A stretch of 64,000 bases of DNA from Fragum whitleyi. Its lineage: Eukaryota; Mollusca; Bivalvia; Cardiida; Cardiidae. Made by a program: the position numbers and the translations under genes. Numbering within the stretch: the stretch's first letter is position 1; each line of letters starts with the position of its first letter. Positions 34,101 to 45,737 of the stretch are shown one piece after another. The notes beneath the pieces were generated by a model, which saw nothing but the letters and a program-made list of their open reading frames with translations, was not told where the DNA came from and did not search any database. Location of the stretch: positions 25,126,010-25,190,009 of the forward strand of contig OX411559.1 of assembly GCA_948146395.1 (NCBI GenBank). Direction: 5' to 3'.

Positions 34101-36115
34101 TAAAATTAGCTAAAATCATATCTGTTAGGCTGCCAGGTGGGGAGCACCAGGGGGGAGGGGGTAGTACTTTGGGTAAATTTTGTAATCTTTAACCTTCATC
34201 CTTTAATGAACCAGGAGCCTGACAGAGTTGAATTTTGGCATGGATGATCAGCATATGGACCTTAATGTAAATAGCTAAAATCATAACTGTAGATTCATCA
34301 GGTGCGGAGCACCAAGGGGGGAGAGGGTGGTACTTTTGTGAAAATTTTGTAATCTTTAACCTTCTTCTATTTCTGAACCACAAGCCCTACAGACTTGAAA
34401 ATTGGCATGTAGGATCCGCTCATGGACCTTAATATAAATAGCCAAACTCATATCTTTTGGTCAACCAGGTGCGGAGCACCAGGGGGGAGGGGGTAGTACT
34501 TTGGGTAAATTTTGTAATCTTTAAGCTTCTTCTTCGGAACCAAGAACCCTACAGTCTTGAAAATTGGCATGGATGATCAGCTCATAGACCTTAATAAAAT
34601 TAGCTAAAATCATATCTGTTAGGCTGCCAGGTGCGGAGCACCAGGGGTTAGGGGGTAGTACTTTGGGTAAATTTTGTAATCTTTAACCTTTATCCTTTAA
34701 TGAACCAGGAGCCTGACAGAGTTGAATATTGGCATGGATGATCAGCATATGGACCTTAATATAAATAGCTAAAATCATAACTGTAGATTCATCAGGTGCG
34801 GAGAACCAGGGGGAGAGGGTGGTACTTTTGTGAAAATTTTGAAATCTTTAACCTTCTTCTTCTTCTGAACCACAAGCCCTACAGACTTGAAAATTGGCAC
34901 GTAGGATCCGCTCATAGACCTTAATATAAATAGCTAAACTCATATCTTTTGGTCGACCAGGTGCGGAGCACCAGGGGGGAGGGGGTAGTACTTTGGGTAA
35001 ATTTTGTAATCTTTAAGCTTCTTCTTCTTCGGAACCAAGAACCCTACAGACTTGAAAATTGGCATGGATGATCAGCTCATAGACCTAAATAAAAATAGCT
35101 AAAATCATATCTGTTGGGCTGCCAGGTGCGGAGCACCAGGGGGGGAGAGGGTAGTACTTTTGTGAAAATTTTGTAATCTTTAACCTTCTTCTTCTTCTGA
35201 ACCACAAGCCCTACAGATTTGAATATTGGCATGGATGATCAGCTCATAGACCTTAATATAAATAGCTGAAATCATATCTGTTGGGCTGCCAGGTGCGGAG
35301 CACCAGGGGGGAGAGGGTAGTACTTTTGTGAAAATTTTGTAATCTTTAACCTTCTTCTTCTTCTGAACCAGGAGCCTGACAGATTTGAAAATTGGCATGG
35401 AGGATCTGCTCATAGACCTTAATAAAAATAGCTAAACTCATATCTTTTGGGCAACCAGGTGCGGAGCACCAGGGGGGAGGGGGTAGTACTTTGGGTAAAT
35501 TTTGTAATCTTTAAGCTTCTTCTTCTTCGGAACCAAGAGCCCTACAGACTTGAAAATTGGCATGGAGGATCAGCTCATAGACCTTAATAAATATAGCTAA
35601 AATCATGACTGTAATGCCACCAAGTGCAGAGCACCAGGGGAGAGGGGGTAGTACTTTTATGAAAATTTTGTAACTTTAACCTTCATCCTTTAATGAACCA
35701 GGAGCCCTACAGACTTCAATATTGGCATGGATGATAAGCATATGGACATTAATTGAATGAGCTAAGATCATGACTGTAGATTCACCAGGTGCAGAGCATC
35801 TTGGGGGGGGGGGTGCTTTGTTGAGAATTTTGAATCCCTACAGCCTTTATATTTGACATGGATTGATCAACTCATTAAAGAAAACTTTAAAAGTCTCAGA
35901 CTCAGCCTGTATATCTGGCATAGATTAGCTGATCACAGACCTTTTATGAAAAAAGCTTAAATAAATAATGACCAAGGGAGGAGCAGAGGGGGGAGGATTA
36001 TTTCAAATGTTATCGTATTGAATAAGTGAAAATCTCTTTTTCTGTGGTTGCATGGACATACCTAGGTAATGAAGCTTTTTTCTAAGGTGACCCAGGGCCA
36101 ACGGCCCTCTTGTTT
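31123..36115 (+). mobile_element. 5-kb HINE/pearl-like element A5 with about 27 units of 166 bp
   Basis: The head AGCTCACCTGAGCAC/GTGCTCATGTGAGCT is followed by GTCCGGCGTCCG repeats, a lead of about 280 bp, then units each holding the palindrome GGTGCGGAGCACC (31484, 31649, 31815, 31981 and on to about 35787), followed by AGGGGGGAGGGGG and a pyrimidine CTTCTTCTTCTTC. The tail is GGGCCAACGGCCC then TCTTGTTT. A block of eight units is repeated almost exactly 1327 bp downstream, so the array has higher-order structure. No gene; all small ORFs here are the unit read through. Confidence 0.8.
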
Positions 36116-37307
36116 ACATATGTATCTGTTTATAAAGATGGAAAATTCTTTTTGACCTCTTGTATTGTTAAAACAGGTCATAACATATCACAGCTAAGTT
36201 ATATCACTATTGCAGACTGTGAGGACTGACTATGTTAAACATATGCAAATAATTATGTTTGTGACATCTTTTAGTTAACTTCGAGAGCTACATTTAAGAA
36301 TTTGTTTCGGATTTAATATTCTAAAATATTCTAAAAATTAATTGTTCTAATAAAACCTGTTGTGTGTATTTATTCAAGACAAAATGAGTACCAACGACAG
36401 AGTTTGATTGTGAAAATAAAAATTTAAGACAAGTTTTACCCCTCATATTGGTTCCACCCTTGGGTAATCAATAGGTAGTGCACCTTAGTGGGCTGAGCAG
36501 CTGCCGACTCGAATGAATGTTGTGGTTGAACTGGTGTTAGAAATGATAGGATGACCTTTATAAGGTGCATCAGTAGCTTTGATATAGCTGCATTAATATT
36601 TAAAGTGATGTTAAACCCGATATATACAAACCAAAAAAAAGCCCTTCTCATCTTCCCCTCTGTATTATTGCGATTTTCATTTAAACTTTTGAAATTAAAC
36701 AGTGGCAGATATTTAGGTTATGTTGGATTTTTGGATCAACTAACATTGGTTTCAACTCAAAGATTGACTGTGATTCTTGTCCTTTCTTTACACACGTTGA
36801 AAGATGCAATGTAAAAAGTGATCACCTGTGGTGTCCAGTGGGTGGGTGGCATCTGCTTCTCTGTCTGGAGTATAACTCTGTTACCTGATGGCCAACAACT
36901 TGAAGCTTGGCAGTTTTGGCAGATTACGGATTACAGTGATATGAACTGTTACTCTGCCTAGCTTAATTTTTAGTTTTTCCCCTTCATTGTTTTTCGAAAT
37001 TGGATATTGAGTAGTGTGACGGGTGTATCTTGTAACAGTTTACCAACTTGTTTAATTTGCTTAATTTGAAATCAGATCATTTACATGCATCGAAATTTCT
37101 AAAAAAAATTTTGAAAAATTACATACTTTTTCTTTTGTTCCTTTGGCGTAAAGGCTATTAGGTTATTGAATGGTGTTTTGTCTGTCCAAATTTGGTATTT
37201 TAGACTGCTAGTGGTAAGTCAAGCTATGTTGCAAGAGCATTTTAAATGCCATGTCCATTCATTTCGGAGAGTCTTTTCTATTAAACAGTCATATTTTGAT
37301 ACTTTAG
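36116..37307. repeat. Intergenic/intron stretch with a possible SINE relative
   Basis: Bases 36440-36645 ('aggtagtgcacc...tgggctgagcagctgccgac...ttaaagtgatgttaaaccc') end like the SINE tail in this window ('gttgaaagtggcgtaaaaccc'), but the match is weak. The rest shows no clear features; ORFs on both strands lack domains. Confidence 0.3.
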
Positions 37308-37563
37308 ACACAGTAAAACTTGTGTTAAGCGACCACTTAGAGCACCACCAAAAAGCAGTCATTTATGGGAAAGGTCGCTTAAAACAAAATATCATGATAA
37401 ATGTGACAGGTCATTTTGATAGAATTTATAGAAAGTCTGTCAAGACGTTAAGAAAGTCCTCTTTTTCAGAGAGTTTGCTTACTGTGAAGGGACTTTCTAT
37501 GGTGGTTGTTTTATAAAAGAAGTTATTTAATAGATGTGGTTGCTCGATTAATATCGACTATTA
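37308..37563. mobile_element. MITE family G, copy 2
   Basis: ACAGTAAAACTTGTG, TTAAGCGACCACTTAGAGCACC and the GGTGGTTG...ATATCGACTA end match the copy at 9357-9707. The right end is decayed. A 116-codon frame crossing it is a chance ORF. Confidence 0.55.
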
Positions 37564-38072
37564 ACTACTTACGATTTTTTCAGTGGAAATTGTAAGTATT
37601 GTATTGAATTCAGACTGAGTTTGTTTTAACATTGTCTTGTAAGTAAAGTATTGTCTTTGAAATGAAAAAAATCTTTGTGTTGATTTTTTGAACATTTGAA
37701 ATTAGCCTGTGCGTGACATTTCCAACAATTTGAAGTGTGCGTGAGGGGCAAACATTGAGTAGTATAGACAGTCACATACTGCACATATAATCTTACCTGA
37801 TTGTCTACAGATATTTTGAGATCTTATCTATCTAATAATCGCATAGTGAAAAATCTGATCAGACTGTGCGGATGCACAGGATGGTCAGAGTCTTTGCTTT
37901 GTGGATATTTGAAATTGTTGGAAATCTCACACACAGGCTCAAATTAAATACAAACATAAAAGGTGGTGTTGTAATGCTTTGTGTTGTAATTGCATGGCGT
38001 TTGCATGATAGACTAAGAGATACAGGAATTGGTTCAAAGCCCTCAATCTCATTTGATGATGATTTCTTTCAG

Positions 38073-38272
38073 TCATTGTGAAGAACGCCGAGTTTGTAGG
38101 TTGTAGAGATGTCCCCTGTAAGATATGTGGAAAACAGTTTCCAAGCAACTCGGCAAGACTCACACACGAAAGGACACATACAGGAGAGAAGCCATTTGAG
38201 TGTGACGTATGTGGGAAACGGTTCAGTCAGAAAGGGAACATGAAGTCACATAGGATTACACACTTGAAATAA
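38073..38272 (+). CDS. Alternative 3'-terminal exon 6: two C2H2 zinc fingers
   Basis: The acceptor GATTTCTTTCAG ends at 38072. TC completes the incoming codon (a Val, Ile, Leu or Phe codon), then [15 protein letters not shown]. Finger 1 is [18 protein letters not shown]3-H; the position that normally holds the helix Leu is Arg, and Leu lies one residue later, so the helix may be shifted. The linker is HTGEKPF. Finger 2, [18 protein letters not shown]3-H, is fully canonical. The exon ends HLK and a stop. The extra Cys in the lead-in (VGC) is unique in the array. The GTG at 38078 is not a start. Nothing after the stop shows tandem finger-2 copies, unlike exons 1-3, 7 and 9. Confidence 0.88.
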
Positions 38273-38540
38273 TGAGAAAGCTAGGCAGCATGGTGTGTCA
38301 CACAGGATCATCCATTCGGAACACCACTCAGCCAATCTCACAATCGACCTCGGATGTACATAGACAGACTATTTTTTCAAAATTACAGGAACCTTTGGAA
38401 AGACTCGATGACGTCAGTAAAAATGGTGTGAGCCCTCAAAACTGCGAGTGAAAACATTCGACGTCGTCAATGCTACTCGTTTAAGTCACTGACATGAGAC
38501 CATCGTATCCTTATATGAATATCTTTAGATTCTTAATTAT

Positions 38541-38602
38541 CGGCTAAAAAATTTTAATTTTTGAGAATGATTGGTCATTCTCAAAAATTAAGATTTTTCA
38601 GC
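38541..38602. repeat. Foldback hairpin
   Basis: 'ggctaaaaaattttaatttttgagaatga' pairs with 'tcattctcaaaaattaagatttttcagcc' around GGTCAT-like loop bases. It is about 60 bp in all, 270 bp after the exon 6 stop, and could form a stable RNA hairpin if transcribed. Confidence 0.55.
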
Positions 38603-38933
38603 CGTTATTTACTGTAAAAGATATAAATCTACAGTGCTAGTTTTTCTTACAGTGTTTCTGCCAAACAATGCAGGATTTTGTTACATACCCAACCGCCTTA
38701 CATACATCCAAGGTCTGTTGCAGTTAATGGAAATGGCCGAGTGATTTTCTGAATGGGGATCATCATCACACAAAATCAACAAAGATGGGAACATGAACCT
38801 AGAAAGATTTTACATGAATTCTTAATTCAAAAAGGAATTTTGAAGATAAAAAGTATTGTCATGTTCAATTATCAGTGATAAACTGAAAGGTCACTTTAAT
38901 TCTTGCAGCATTATTCATTTTTAGCTTGACTAT

Positions 38934-39748
38934 TCGAAGAATAGGGGGGCTATTCCAGTCACCCGGGCGTCGGCGTCAGCGTCGGCGTAATGCTTTGGTT
39001 AAGTTTTTACGTGCAAGTGTTTAAAATCTCTGTTTCTTTTAAAGCTATTGCTTTGAAACTTTGCACATGCTTCTGTGACCATAATATCAGCATCTAGACA
39101 AAGATTCATTACTCTGATTTTGAATTTAGTGGAATTTTAACCCTTTTCGGACTTAGAAATCTTGGTTAAGTTTTTAAGTGCAAATGTTGGTTATCTGAGA
39201 TATTTCTGTTTGTATAAAAGCTGTTGCTTTGAAACTTTACACATGCTTCTGTGGCCATAATATCAGCATCTAGACAAAGATTCATTACTCTGATATTGAA
39301 TTTAATGGAATTTTAACCCTTTTCGGACTTAGAAAATCTTGGTTAAGTTTTTACATGCAAATGTTGTATTTCTGTAATATCTCTATTTCTACTATAGCTG
39401 TTGCTTGGAAACTTTACACATACTTCTTTGACCATAATATTAGCCCACAGAAAAAGATTCATTACTCTGATATTCAATTTTGTGGAATTTTAACCCTTTT
39501 CGGCCTTAAAAATCTTGGTTATGTTTTTATGTGCAACTGTTTTATGTTAGTTGTATCTCTGTTCCTACTAAAGCTATTGCTTTGAAACTCTGCACATACT
39601 TCTGTGACCATTATATCAGCCTCTAGACAAAGATTCTTTTCTCTTGACTTTCTTTATATTGAATTTCCAATGTCGATATTGATTTGCTGTTACTATCCAG
39701 CACTAGGAATAGTCGAGCTTTGCTGTCCTCCGACAGCTCTTGTTTTTT
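38934..39748 (+). mobile_element. HINE-like element M
   Basis: The head AGCTTGACTATTCGAAGAATAG with GGGGGGC is followed by GGCGTCGGCGTCAGCGTCGGCG, four units of about 175 bp ('ttttaacccttttcgg.cttagaaatcttggttaagttttta' in blocks) and a tail AGGAATAGTCGAGCT then GCTGTCCTCCGACAGCTCTTGTTT in blocks. The tail AATAGTCGAGCT is complementary to the head. Same class as L, C and K. Confidence 0.65.
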
Positions 39749-39935
39749 TGAATGGCGTATAATTGTTTAAGTTAAAGTATAGGTAAGAAAAATAATGTGA
39801 ATAATTCATAAGGAATTGTGTCGGAAATAGCAATTCGGATAGGATTGTTAAAAGTAACCGTAACTTTGTCACATAGGTTTGTATATATGGTCATGTCAGA
39901 ATTAACATACAGAGTCTAATTGTTGTGTTTGTTGG

Positions 39936-40180
39936 GGCCGCCGTCATAGCGCAGTTGGTAGTGCATCGGACTGTCATTCTAGTCACTCATTCTTTCAGAC
40001 TATTTGTCTCCCACCAATGGATCGATCATCTTAGACCTATGTGAGATAGCAGGTAGAGGATAGGAAAGAATGTGATAGTAGTACTGGTGTGAGAAATACC
40101 AGGAATCTGTTGTTAGGCGCTCCAGCCACAGCAATATAACTGAAAGATTGTTGAAAGCGGTGTAAAATCACATACAATCA
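39936..40180 (+). mobile_element. tRNA-derived SINE, full-length-like copy
   Basis: 'gccgtcaTAGCGCAGTTGGtagtgcatcggactgtc' (39938 onward, in blocks) has a good tRNA/Pol III A box, but no proper acceptor stem or B box is seen, so it is not a tRNA gene. The body 'ccaccaatgg.tcgat.atct.agacctatgtgagatagcag' matches two other copies in the window. Confidence 0.6.
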
Positions 40181-40321
40181 ATTGTTCTTTCTAGTTTGGA
40201 TTGTCCATGAGACATACGGTTTATTTTGGGGTGACAGAACTACTAGAAAAGATTTTATTGAATTCTGTTCAGATACAAAGACAACAAGAAGCAGCAATGC
40301 TAAGTTTGAATAAAACCATTT

Positions 40322-40662
40322 AAGGTAGTGGACCCGTAATATCTGATCAACATTTCATAACAGTGTTAACCCTGGTTTCATAAAGATTTCATCAGGAAAC
40401 CTTGATTAACACTTGGTTCTCTCACCAATGGGTCGAAAATCATAGGCCTATGTGGGATAGCAGCTGGAGGCTAGGAAAAGTTGTAATGGTAGTACTGGTG
40501 TAGAAATGCCAGGAGTCCATTGTTAGGTGCTCCAGCCCCCACGATATAGCTGAAAGATTGTTGAAAGTGGCGTAAAACCCCATTCTAACAAAGAAACTTT
40601 GATTAACACTGAAAGATCACGAGTTCCGAAATGTTGTGGAACTGTTAAGGGACCACTACCTT
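40322..40662 (+). mobile_element. MITE F carrying a SINE with an 18-bp target duplication
   Basis: MITE F ends are AAGGTAGTGGACCCGTAAT (40322) and GGGACCACTACCTT (40662). The SINE body lies at 40414-40592, flanked by GAAACCTTGATTAACACT (40396-40413) and GAAACTTTGATTAACACT (40593-40610), 17 of 18 identical. This is a clean retroposition footprint and shows where the 5'-truncated SINE starts. An uninterrupted 156-bp MITE F lies at 53516-53671. Confidence 0.75.
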
Positions 40663-40720
40663 TGGGGTGAACACAATGAAGTGTCACAGAGAAATCTACT
40701 GGGAAATTATCAAAATCATC

Positions 40721-40949
40721 TTAACCCTTTCCTGTTTTACAAAATTTTGGACCTGTCCAAATTCAAAGGTTTTGCAGACGAAAATTTAAAGTGGATTTAA
40801 TTTGAAAAATAACCATTCAGTAGGGTAGAAAATAGTGTGGAAAAAGAAGAAATTGCTTGTCAGAAGCAATTTCTTCTTTTTTTACAATGTTTTCTCCATC
40901 ATAAAATCACAGGCATGTAAAAAGCAGGGATTAAACAGCAAAGGGTTAA
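40721..40949 (-). mobile_element. MITE family D, copy 3 (inverted)
   Basis: TTAA at both ends, CCCTTTCCTGTTTTAC left and AAACAGCAAAGGG right, with central hairpin AGAAGAAATTGCTT/AAGCAATTTCTTCT. It is the same 229-bp length as the other copies and lies in reverse orientation. Confidence 0.75.
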
Positions 40950-41895
40950 GAAAAATTTTTCATGAGTGATGATGACACTTCACTGATGCAAATCATATGA
41001 TCATTGATAATAATATTGATCTATGGAAAAATGACACAATCCATGTGTTAAAAAAACCCCAACTAATATACTGTAAAAAAAGTGACACATTTTGTGACCT
41101 GTCACACAAAAGGGACTATCTGGGAACTTTGTAAAATAAATATTTGTGAAAGAGATTGGTTCTAGAACAGGCCAACCAATGGTTGCATTTCAAAAATTCT
41201 CTCAGAGGAAAGTAGATTGATTATTCTAGATTTAGAAAATAAGTTAAGTGGCAAAAGTTTCAACTCTAGGCAGTCTGCACAATCTGTGCAGACTGACAAG
41301 GGTCGACACTTCAGCACTTCCCAGATGGTCACATTTGAAAATAGACTGGTCCAAATTAAAAGAGTGGACAACAATGAAAAGTTTGTGCAATATGGAGTTA
41401 GTTAAACCATATCATCATTTGTGTGTAGAAATTATTGTGAGAAAAGGAGATATGGCTTGTAGTATGTATAAGCAAATAATTTCTCTTTCCATATCTTATG
41501 TTGGTTGTTAAATCTTAAAAATGAAACGGAAAGGTTAAAACTGTAAACTTTGAAGGAATCTCTTAGATACCACAAAATATCCGTATTGATGGTTTAGCAC
41601 AAAACAGTTATAACTGCCTATATGTTCATAGGCAGTTACAATTTTTTTGCACTAAGCCAGCAGTATAGAGAAAGAACCAAATTGATTTACTAGAACAAAA
41701 TGTGATGGGACCTTTCAGTCCCTTAATCAATTCAAGGTTACATTAATTTTGTAAATAAAGATGTAAAAACGAATATTTCTCGGTAATATTTGTCAACTCT
41801 GCTTGCTATGATTGAGATATTGTTGACATGTGACTATGACTAGAAGGTGAATATGTGTTAGTGTGTGCACCTTTCTGGTTTTGTTTGTAGCATTA
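40950..41895. repeat. Intron stretch with a family R hairpin at 41591-41659
   Basis: GGTTTAGCACAAAACAGT...GCACTAAGCC with core 'actgcctatatg'/'cataggcagt' is a family R foldback. A short palindrome GTCTGCACAATCTGTGCAGAC lies at 41273-41293. Nothing coding; the overlapping ORFs at 41162-41511 lack splice signals and domains. Confidence 0.5.
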
Positions 41896-42652
41896 TTAGC
41901 TCCTCTGGCCAAAGGCCACTGGGGCTTATAATTGTCATGGCAATGTGTCTGTTGTATGTCCATGCGTCCAGTCGTAAACTTTTTCTTTAAAAATCTTCTC
42001 CTCAGATACTACTGGATGAATTTCAACCAAACTTCACCTGAATGATCCTTGGGTGAACCTCTTTCAAAGTTGTTTAAGAAATTTTGATCGAATGAAAACA
42101 TTGATTTAATGAGCGTGGCTAATTTCCAAATATGGTAAAAAGTGAGTTTTCTCATATTCTATTTATACGATACGAATTAAATTTTACATGAATGATCCTT
42201 GGATGACCCTTGATCAGTCTACAAAAAAATTATTGTGATCAGATGAAAAATATGTATTTTATGGGCAGAGGTCATTTCTCTATATGGTATATAGTTGAAA
42301 CTTTTAAAATCATTTTCTCAGAATCAAATGGATGGATATCAACCAAATTTCACAGGAAGGATCCTTGAGTGACCCTTAATCAGTCTACCAAAATTGATGG
42401 ATATTAATCATTGGTATGATCCTGGGGTGACCCATTATCATACAGCCAAAATTATTGTGATTGGATGAAAAATAATTATGTCTTTTATGGGTGGAGGTCA
42501 TTTCTCTTAATGTTATATAGTGGAAACTTTGAAAATCATTTTCAACATCAGTATAACCCAAAATATCTAAACATCTAGTCAAAACTTTGATATGCCTTTA
42601 CAAGAATTTCAAGCCTGTTGAGCAATTCAAGCCATTCATGGCTTTCTAGTTA
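41896..42652 (+). mobile_element. HINE-like element B2
   Basis: The head AGCTCCTCTGGCCAAAGGCCACTGGGGCT (in two blocks) is followed by a weak GTCCATGCGTCC run, about four units near 165 bp as in B1, and a tail AAGCCATTCATGGCTT then TCTAGTT. Same family and borders as B1 at 3548-4754, with fewer units. Confidence 0.65.
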
Positions 42653-43107
42653 TGTTTATGGATGGACTTTAAAATTACTTCATCAGGAGGAGAGGTATCA
42701 TTAAGACAACTCTTAGTTAAATGTAAAAGCTGAAAGTTACACTTCAAATTTAAGCTTTCTAGAGCATATATGCTACACAAATTGATGGATTTCTCCATAT
42801 TTTGGCCAAAATAATCCCTTTAATCAATAGGTGTGAAATAAATAAGATCCTTCAAAGGTCAAGGTGAGGTCAATTTAAGGTCAAGGTGATATTCAAACTT
42901 TAGTGGGCTTGAAAGCAGTTTTCCTTGGACAATCATATTTAATCGAATGTTCTCGAAAGAAGTAAAAAGAAAAGTTTTTCTTGCATGCCTGATTGTGAAA
43001 CCTTATCAAACCTGAAAAATCTTAACATCACCACCAGAAAACTCAAAAAAAGCCTGTAATTTGCACTCGAAATCTTTATACTGTGTCTGACTGGACGCTG
43101 AGCTAGC

Positions 43108-43158
43108 TTTAAGCAAGTAATGGATTTTGTTCTGCAAAATCCGTTACTTGCTTTAAGG
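43108..43158. repeat. Perfect-looking foldback hairpin
   Basis: CTTTAAGCAAGTAATGGATT pairs with AATCCGTTACTTGCTTTAAG around a short TTGTTCTGCAA loop, about 23 bp per arm. It lies in otherwise unremarkable sequence 42653-43229. Confidence 0.6.
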
Positions 43159-43229
43159 TAGTAGAGCAATTATAATTCCATCATAATTACAATAGTTTAT
43201 ATCATCAAACATGTCTTTGGGATGACATA

Positions 43230-43751
43230 CACTGCCCTCCAAAAGATCCTTCACACACATTTCATTTATAAGATTTTCAGCTTTAATCTTTTTAAACAAA
43301 GTTATAGATTAGTTTTTATTACTTTAAATCTGATTATTCCCATTTGAACGCTACTTTAGACGACAAAATGACTGTTGATAAAGATACTATTTTAGAACAA
43401 TGTATAACAGAAAATATTGAGACAAAAGGAGAAAATGCTGATTATCAGTGGAACGTTGTGAGAGACTTGTAAATAGCATGCCTAGATGCATGTTCAGGCT
43501 GTCTTACCTGCTAATGGAGCCTACACTAAATATTGACAGAAGTTGATCCCCTTGATAGAAAATTTGGCAAAATGGTGAACTATTCTGATTTTGTCGATTT
43601 TACATGATTTTGCCATTTCTGGTATTGCTTCTTAATTGATACATTGCAATAAAGATTTTATTAATAAAAATAATACAAAACTTTGTTTTAAATTACTTAA
43701 GCTAAAGATCTTTAAAAGAAGTGTGTGTGAAGAAACTTTTGGAGGGCAGTG
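43230..43751. mobile_element. TA-flanked MITE with CACTGCCCTCCAAAAG ends
   Basis: CACTGCCCTCCAAAAGATCC at the left pairs with CTTTTGGAGGGCAGTG at the right, flanked by TA on both sides. It is 522 bp with no transposase frame. A TA duplication and C-A-C/G-T-G ends fit a non-autonomous Tc1/mariner-type element. Confidence 0.65.
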
Positions 43752-43807
43752 TATTTAAAGAAAGAAAAGGAATTTTGACAAAAATAGCCTGTATTTATGC
43801 TTACTTT

Positions 43808-45175
43808 TAGCTCCTCTATTTTAGGAGAACACTCAAGGTATTGCTATAACCTTGGTGTTCCTTGTTGTGAAGATACTCTAGGGGCCGCAAATTCGGCTCA
43901 ATCAACATGAAAATTGGTCTGATTGATAATCTTAATTAAATCTTGCTCAATTTGGAAATTGGGTCGAGTGAGGTCAAAAATGAAGTAAAGAGGTCAAAAA
44001 CATTGTAGACACTCTAGAGGCTATTTTTAGCTCCACTGGCCGAAGACCAGCAAGCTATTATCAAGGCGGAGTGTCCATCTTGGGTTACTGCGTCTCTGTA
44101 TAAATGTTTTTTTTAAATGAAATCTTCTCCTGAACCACTGGGTCGATTTCAATGAAACTTTACTGGAATATTCCTTGTGTGACCCTCTTACAAATTTGTT
44201 CAAGAAATTTGGATTGACCAACAAATATGGGCTTGGCAGGGCAGGGCTTATTTTTAGCCCGAAATCTTTGAACGACATTTCCTGAACTATTGGACCGATT
44301 TCAATGAAACTTAACCAGAATATTTCTTGGGTGACCCTCTTCTAAAATTGTTCAAGAAATTTGGATTGACACTTAAATATGGCCATGGAAGGGCAAGGCT
44401 TATTTTAAGCTGGAAATCCTTGAATGACATCTGATCCATTGGCCCGATTTATATGAAACTTTACCAGTATGTTGCTTGGGTGACCTTTTTAGCTCACTTG
44501 AGCACAACATGCTCAAGGGGAGCTTTTAGGATTACCCTGAGTCTGTCGTGCGTTGTTTGTCATCTGCAGTCAACAAACTTTTTTTCTCCTGAACCACCAG
44601 GCCGATTTCAATGAAACTTTACCAGAATATTCCTTTGGTGACTGTTTTGAAAACTTGTTTGCAAAATATTGATTGGCCCATAAATGCAGACTTATTTTGA
44701 GCCAGAATTTTCCTTGGGTGACCCTTCTCAAAGATTTTTCGCGAACTTTGATAGGCCCATGAATATGGGCCCGGAAGGGCAGGCCTAATTTTGAGCCTGA
44801 AATCTTTGAAGGACATCTTGTCCTGAACCACTGGGTGGATTTCAATGAAACTTTACCAGAATGTTCCTTGGGTGAAGATCTCTAAAAATTGCTTACAAAA
44901 TTTTGATTGGCCCATAAAGGGCTGGGTTGTTTTTAGCCCAAAATCTATGAAAGACATCTCCTCTTGAACCTATTGTTTTAATAAGATTGGTAAAGGGATG
45001 CAGGTTCATGTTGATTGAGTATTTGTGCAATGTGGGCCAGACCCAGTTGATCATTATAACATAGGTCTGTGGAGATGTTAGAGTGTCGTTTTCATTTAAA
45101 GTAATCTTTTTTTAATGAAAGTCTAAAGATGTTAAAGCCAGTTGAGCAATACAGGCCCTCCTCTGCCTCTTATTT
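43808..45175 (+). mobile_element. Stack of three nested HINE-like elements
   Basis: An outer head AGCTCCTCTATTTTAGGAGAAC (43808, in blocks) has one A1-type unit ('actctaggggccgcaaattcggctcaat'). At 44029 a B-type head AGCTCCACTGGCC starts, followed by 'aaccactgggtcgatttcaatgaaact' units. At 44491 an A-type head AGCTCACTTGAGC/GCTCAAGGGGAGCT starts with the same kind of units and runs to GCCTCTTATTT near 45172. The inner tails are decayed. Confidence 0.5.
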
Positions 45176-45194
45176 ATTTTTTTTTTTTTGTAGA

Positions 45195-45236
45195 CAAACC
45201 AAGCAAAACATCGAGTTCAATCTCTCAGCAATAGAT
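45195..45236 (+). other. Possible extra short 3' exon (very weak)
   Basis: A run of about 14 T and GTAG ends at 45194. The next bases read in the array's phase as (AC)KPSKTSSSISQQ and a stop. There is no domain, and the T-run may be just repeat tail. Listed only because acceptor, phase and strand match the array. Confidence 0.12.
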
Positions 45237-45737
45237 TTATGCTTTTCTGTTACTCCCATGGTGACTGTACAATAATGGTCCAGCCCTATCACTGTTCTGT
45301 TGATGATTTGAGTGACTTTCTTTGAATTGTTTAAGTACTCAAGCAAAGTGATAAACTGTCAAAAATCAGACTGAATCTAGCCCGTAGAGCGAGGTTTACA
45401 AATGTTGTCTTCTGTTGCCTATATGTCCATTAAAATCTGTTAAGTATTAAGTTCTTCTCTTAAAAAAAATGCAAATTAAGATGAAACATGGTTCGTTTAT
45501 GTAAAGCTCCACAAATTTCTTACAAGATATCATTTAAGAAATTTTAATGCTGTGAAATTGCATATTTCAACTTTTAGTGCCACTTCAACATCCAGCAGTG
45601 AAACGGGCCCATCTTGGAACTATTTGCTTATTTAATGATGAATTTTTCAAGGCAGGCTTACAGGCCTTCTTGAGGGACAGTCTTTACTGAAACACAATTC
45701 ATAAATCAACATGAATTCCCTGCGTTTTCTGTTTAAG

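Noticed and set aside
31537..35413. Many similar 60-77-codon ORFs on both strands
   Set aside because: They recur with the 166-bp unit of element A5 and repeat nearly identically 1327 bp apart. They are shadows of the satellite-like array.
37166..37516. 116-codon plus-strand frame
   Set aside because: Overlaps MITE G copy 2 and continues into unrelated sequence. No homologous reading in the other G copies.
39938..39980. Possible tRNA gene
   Set aside because: Only an A-box-like region is present. Acceptor stem pairing and a B box are not seen, and the following sequence is a SINE body shared with two other loci.
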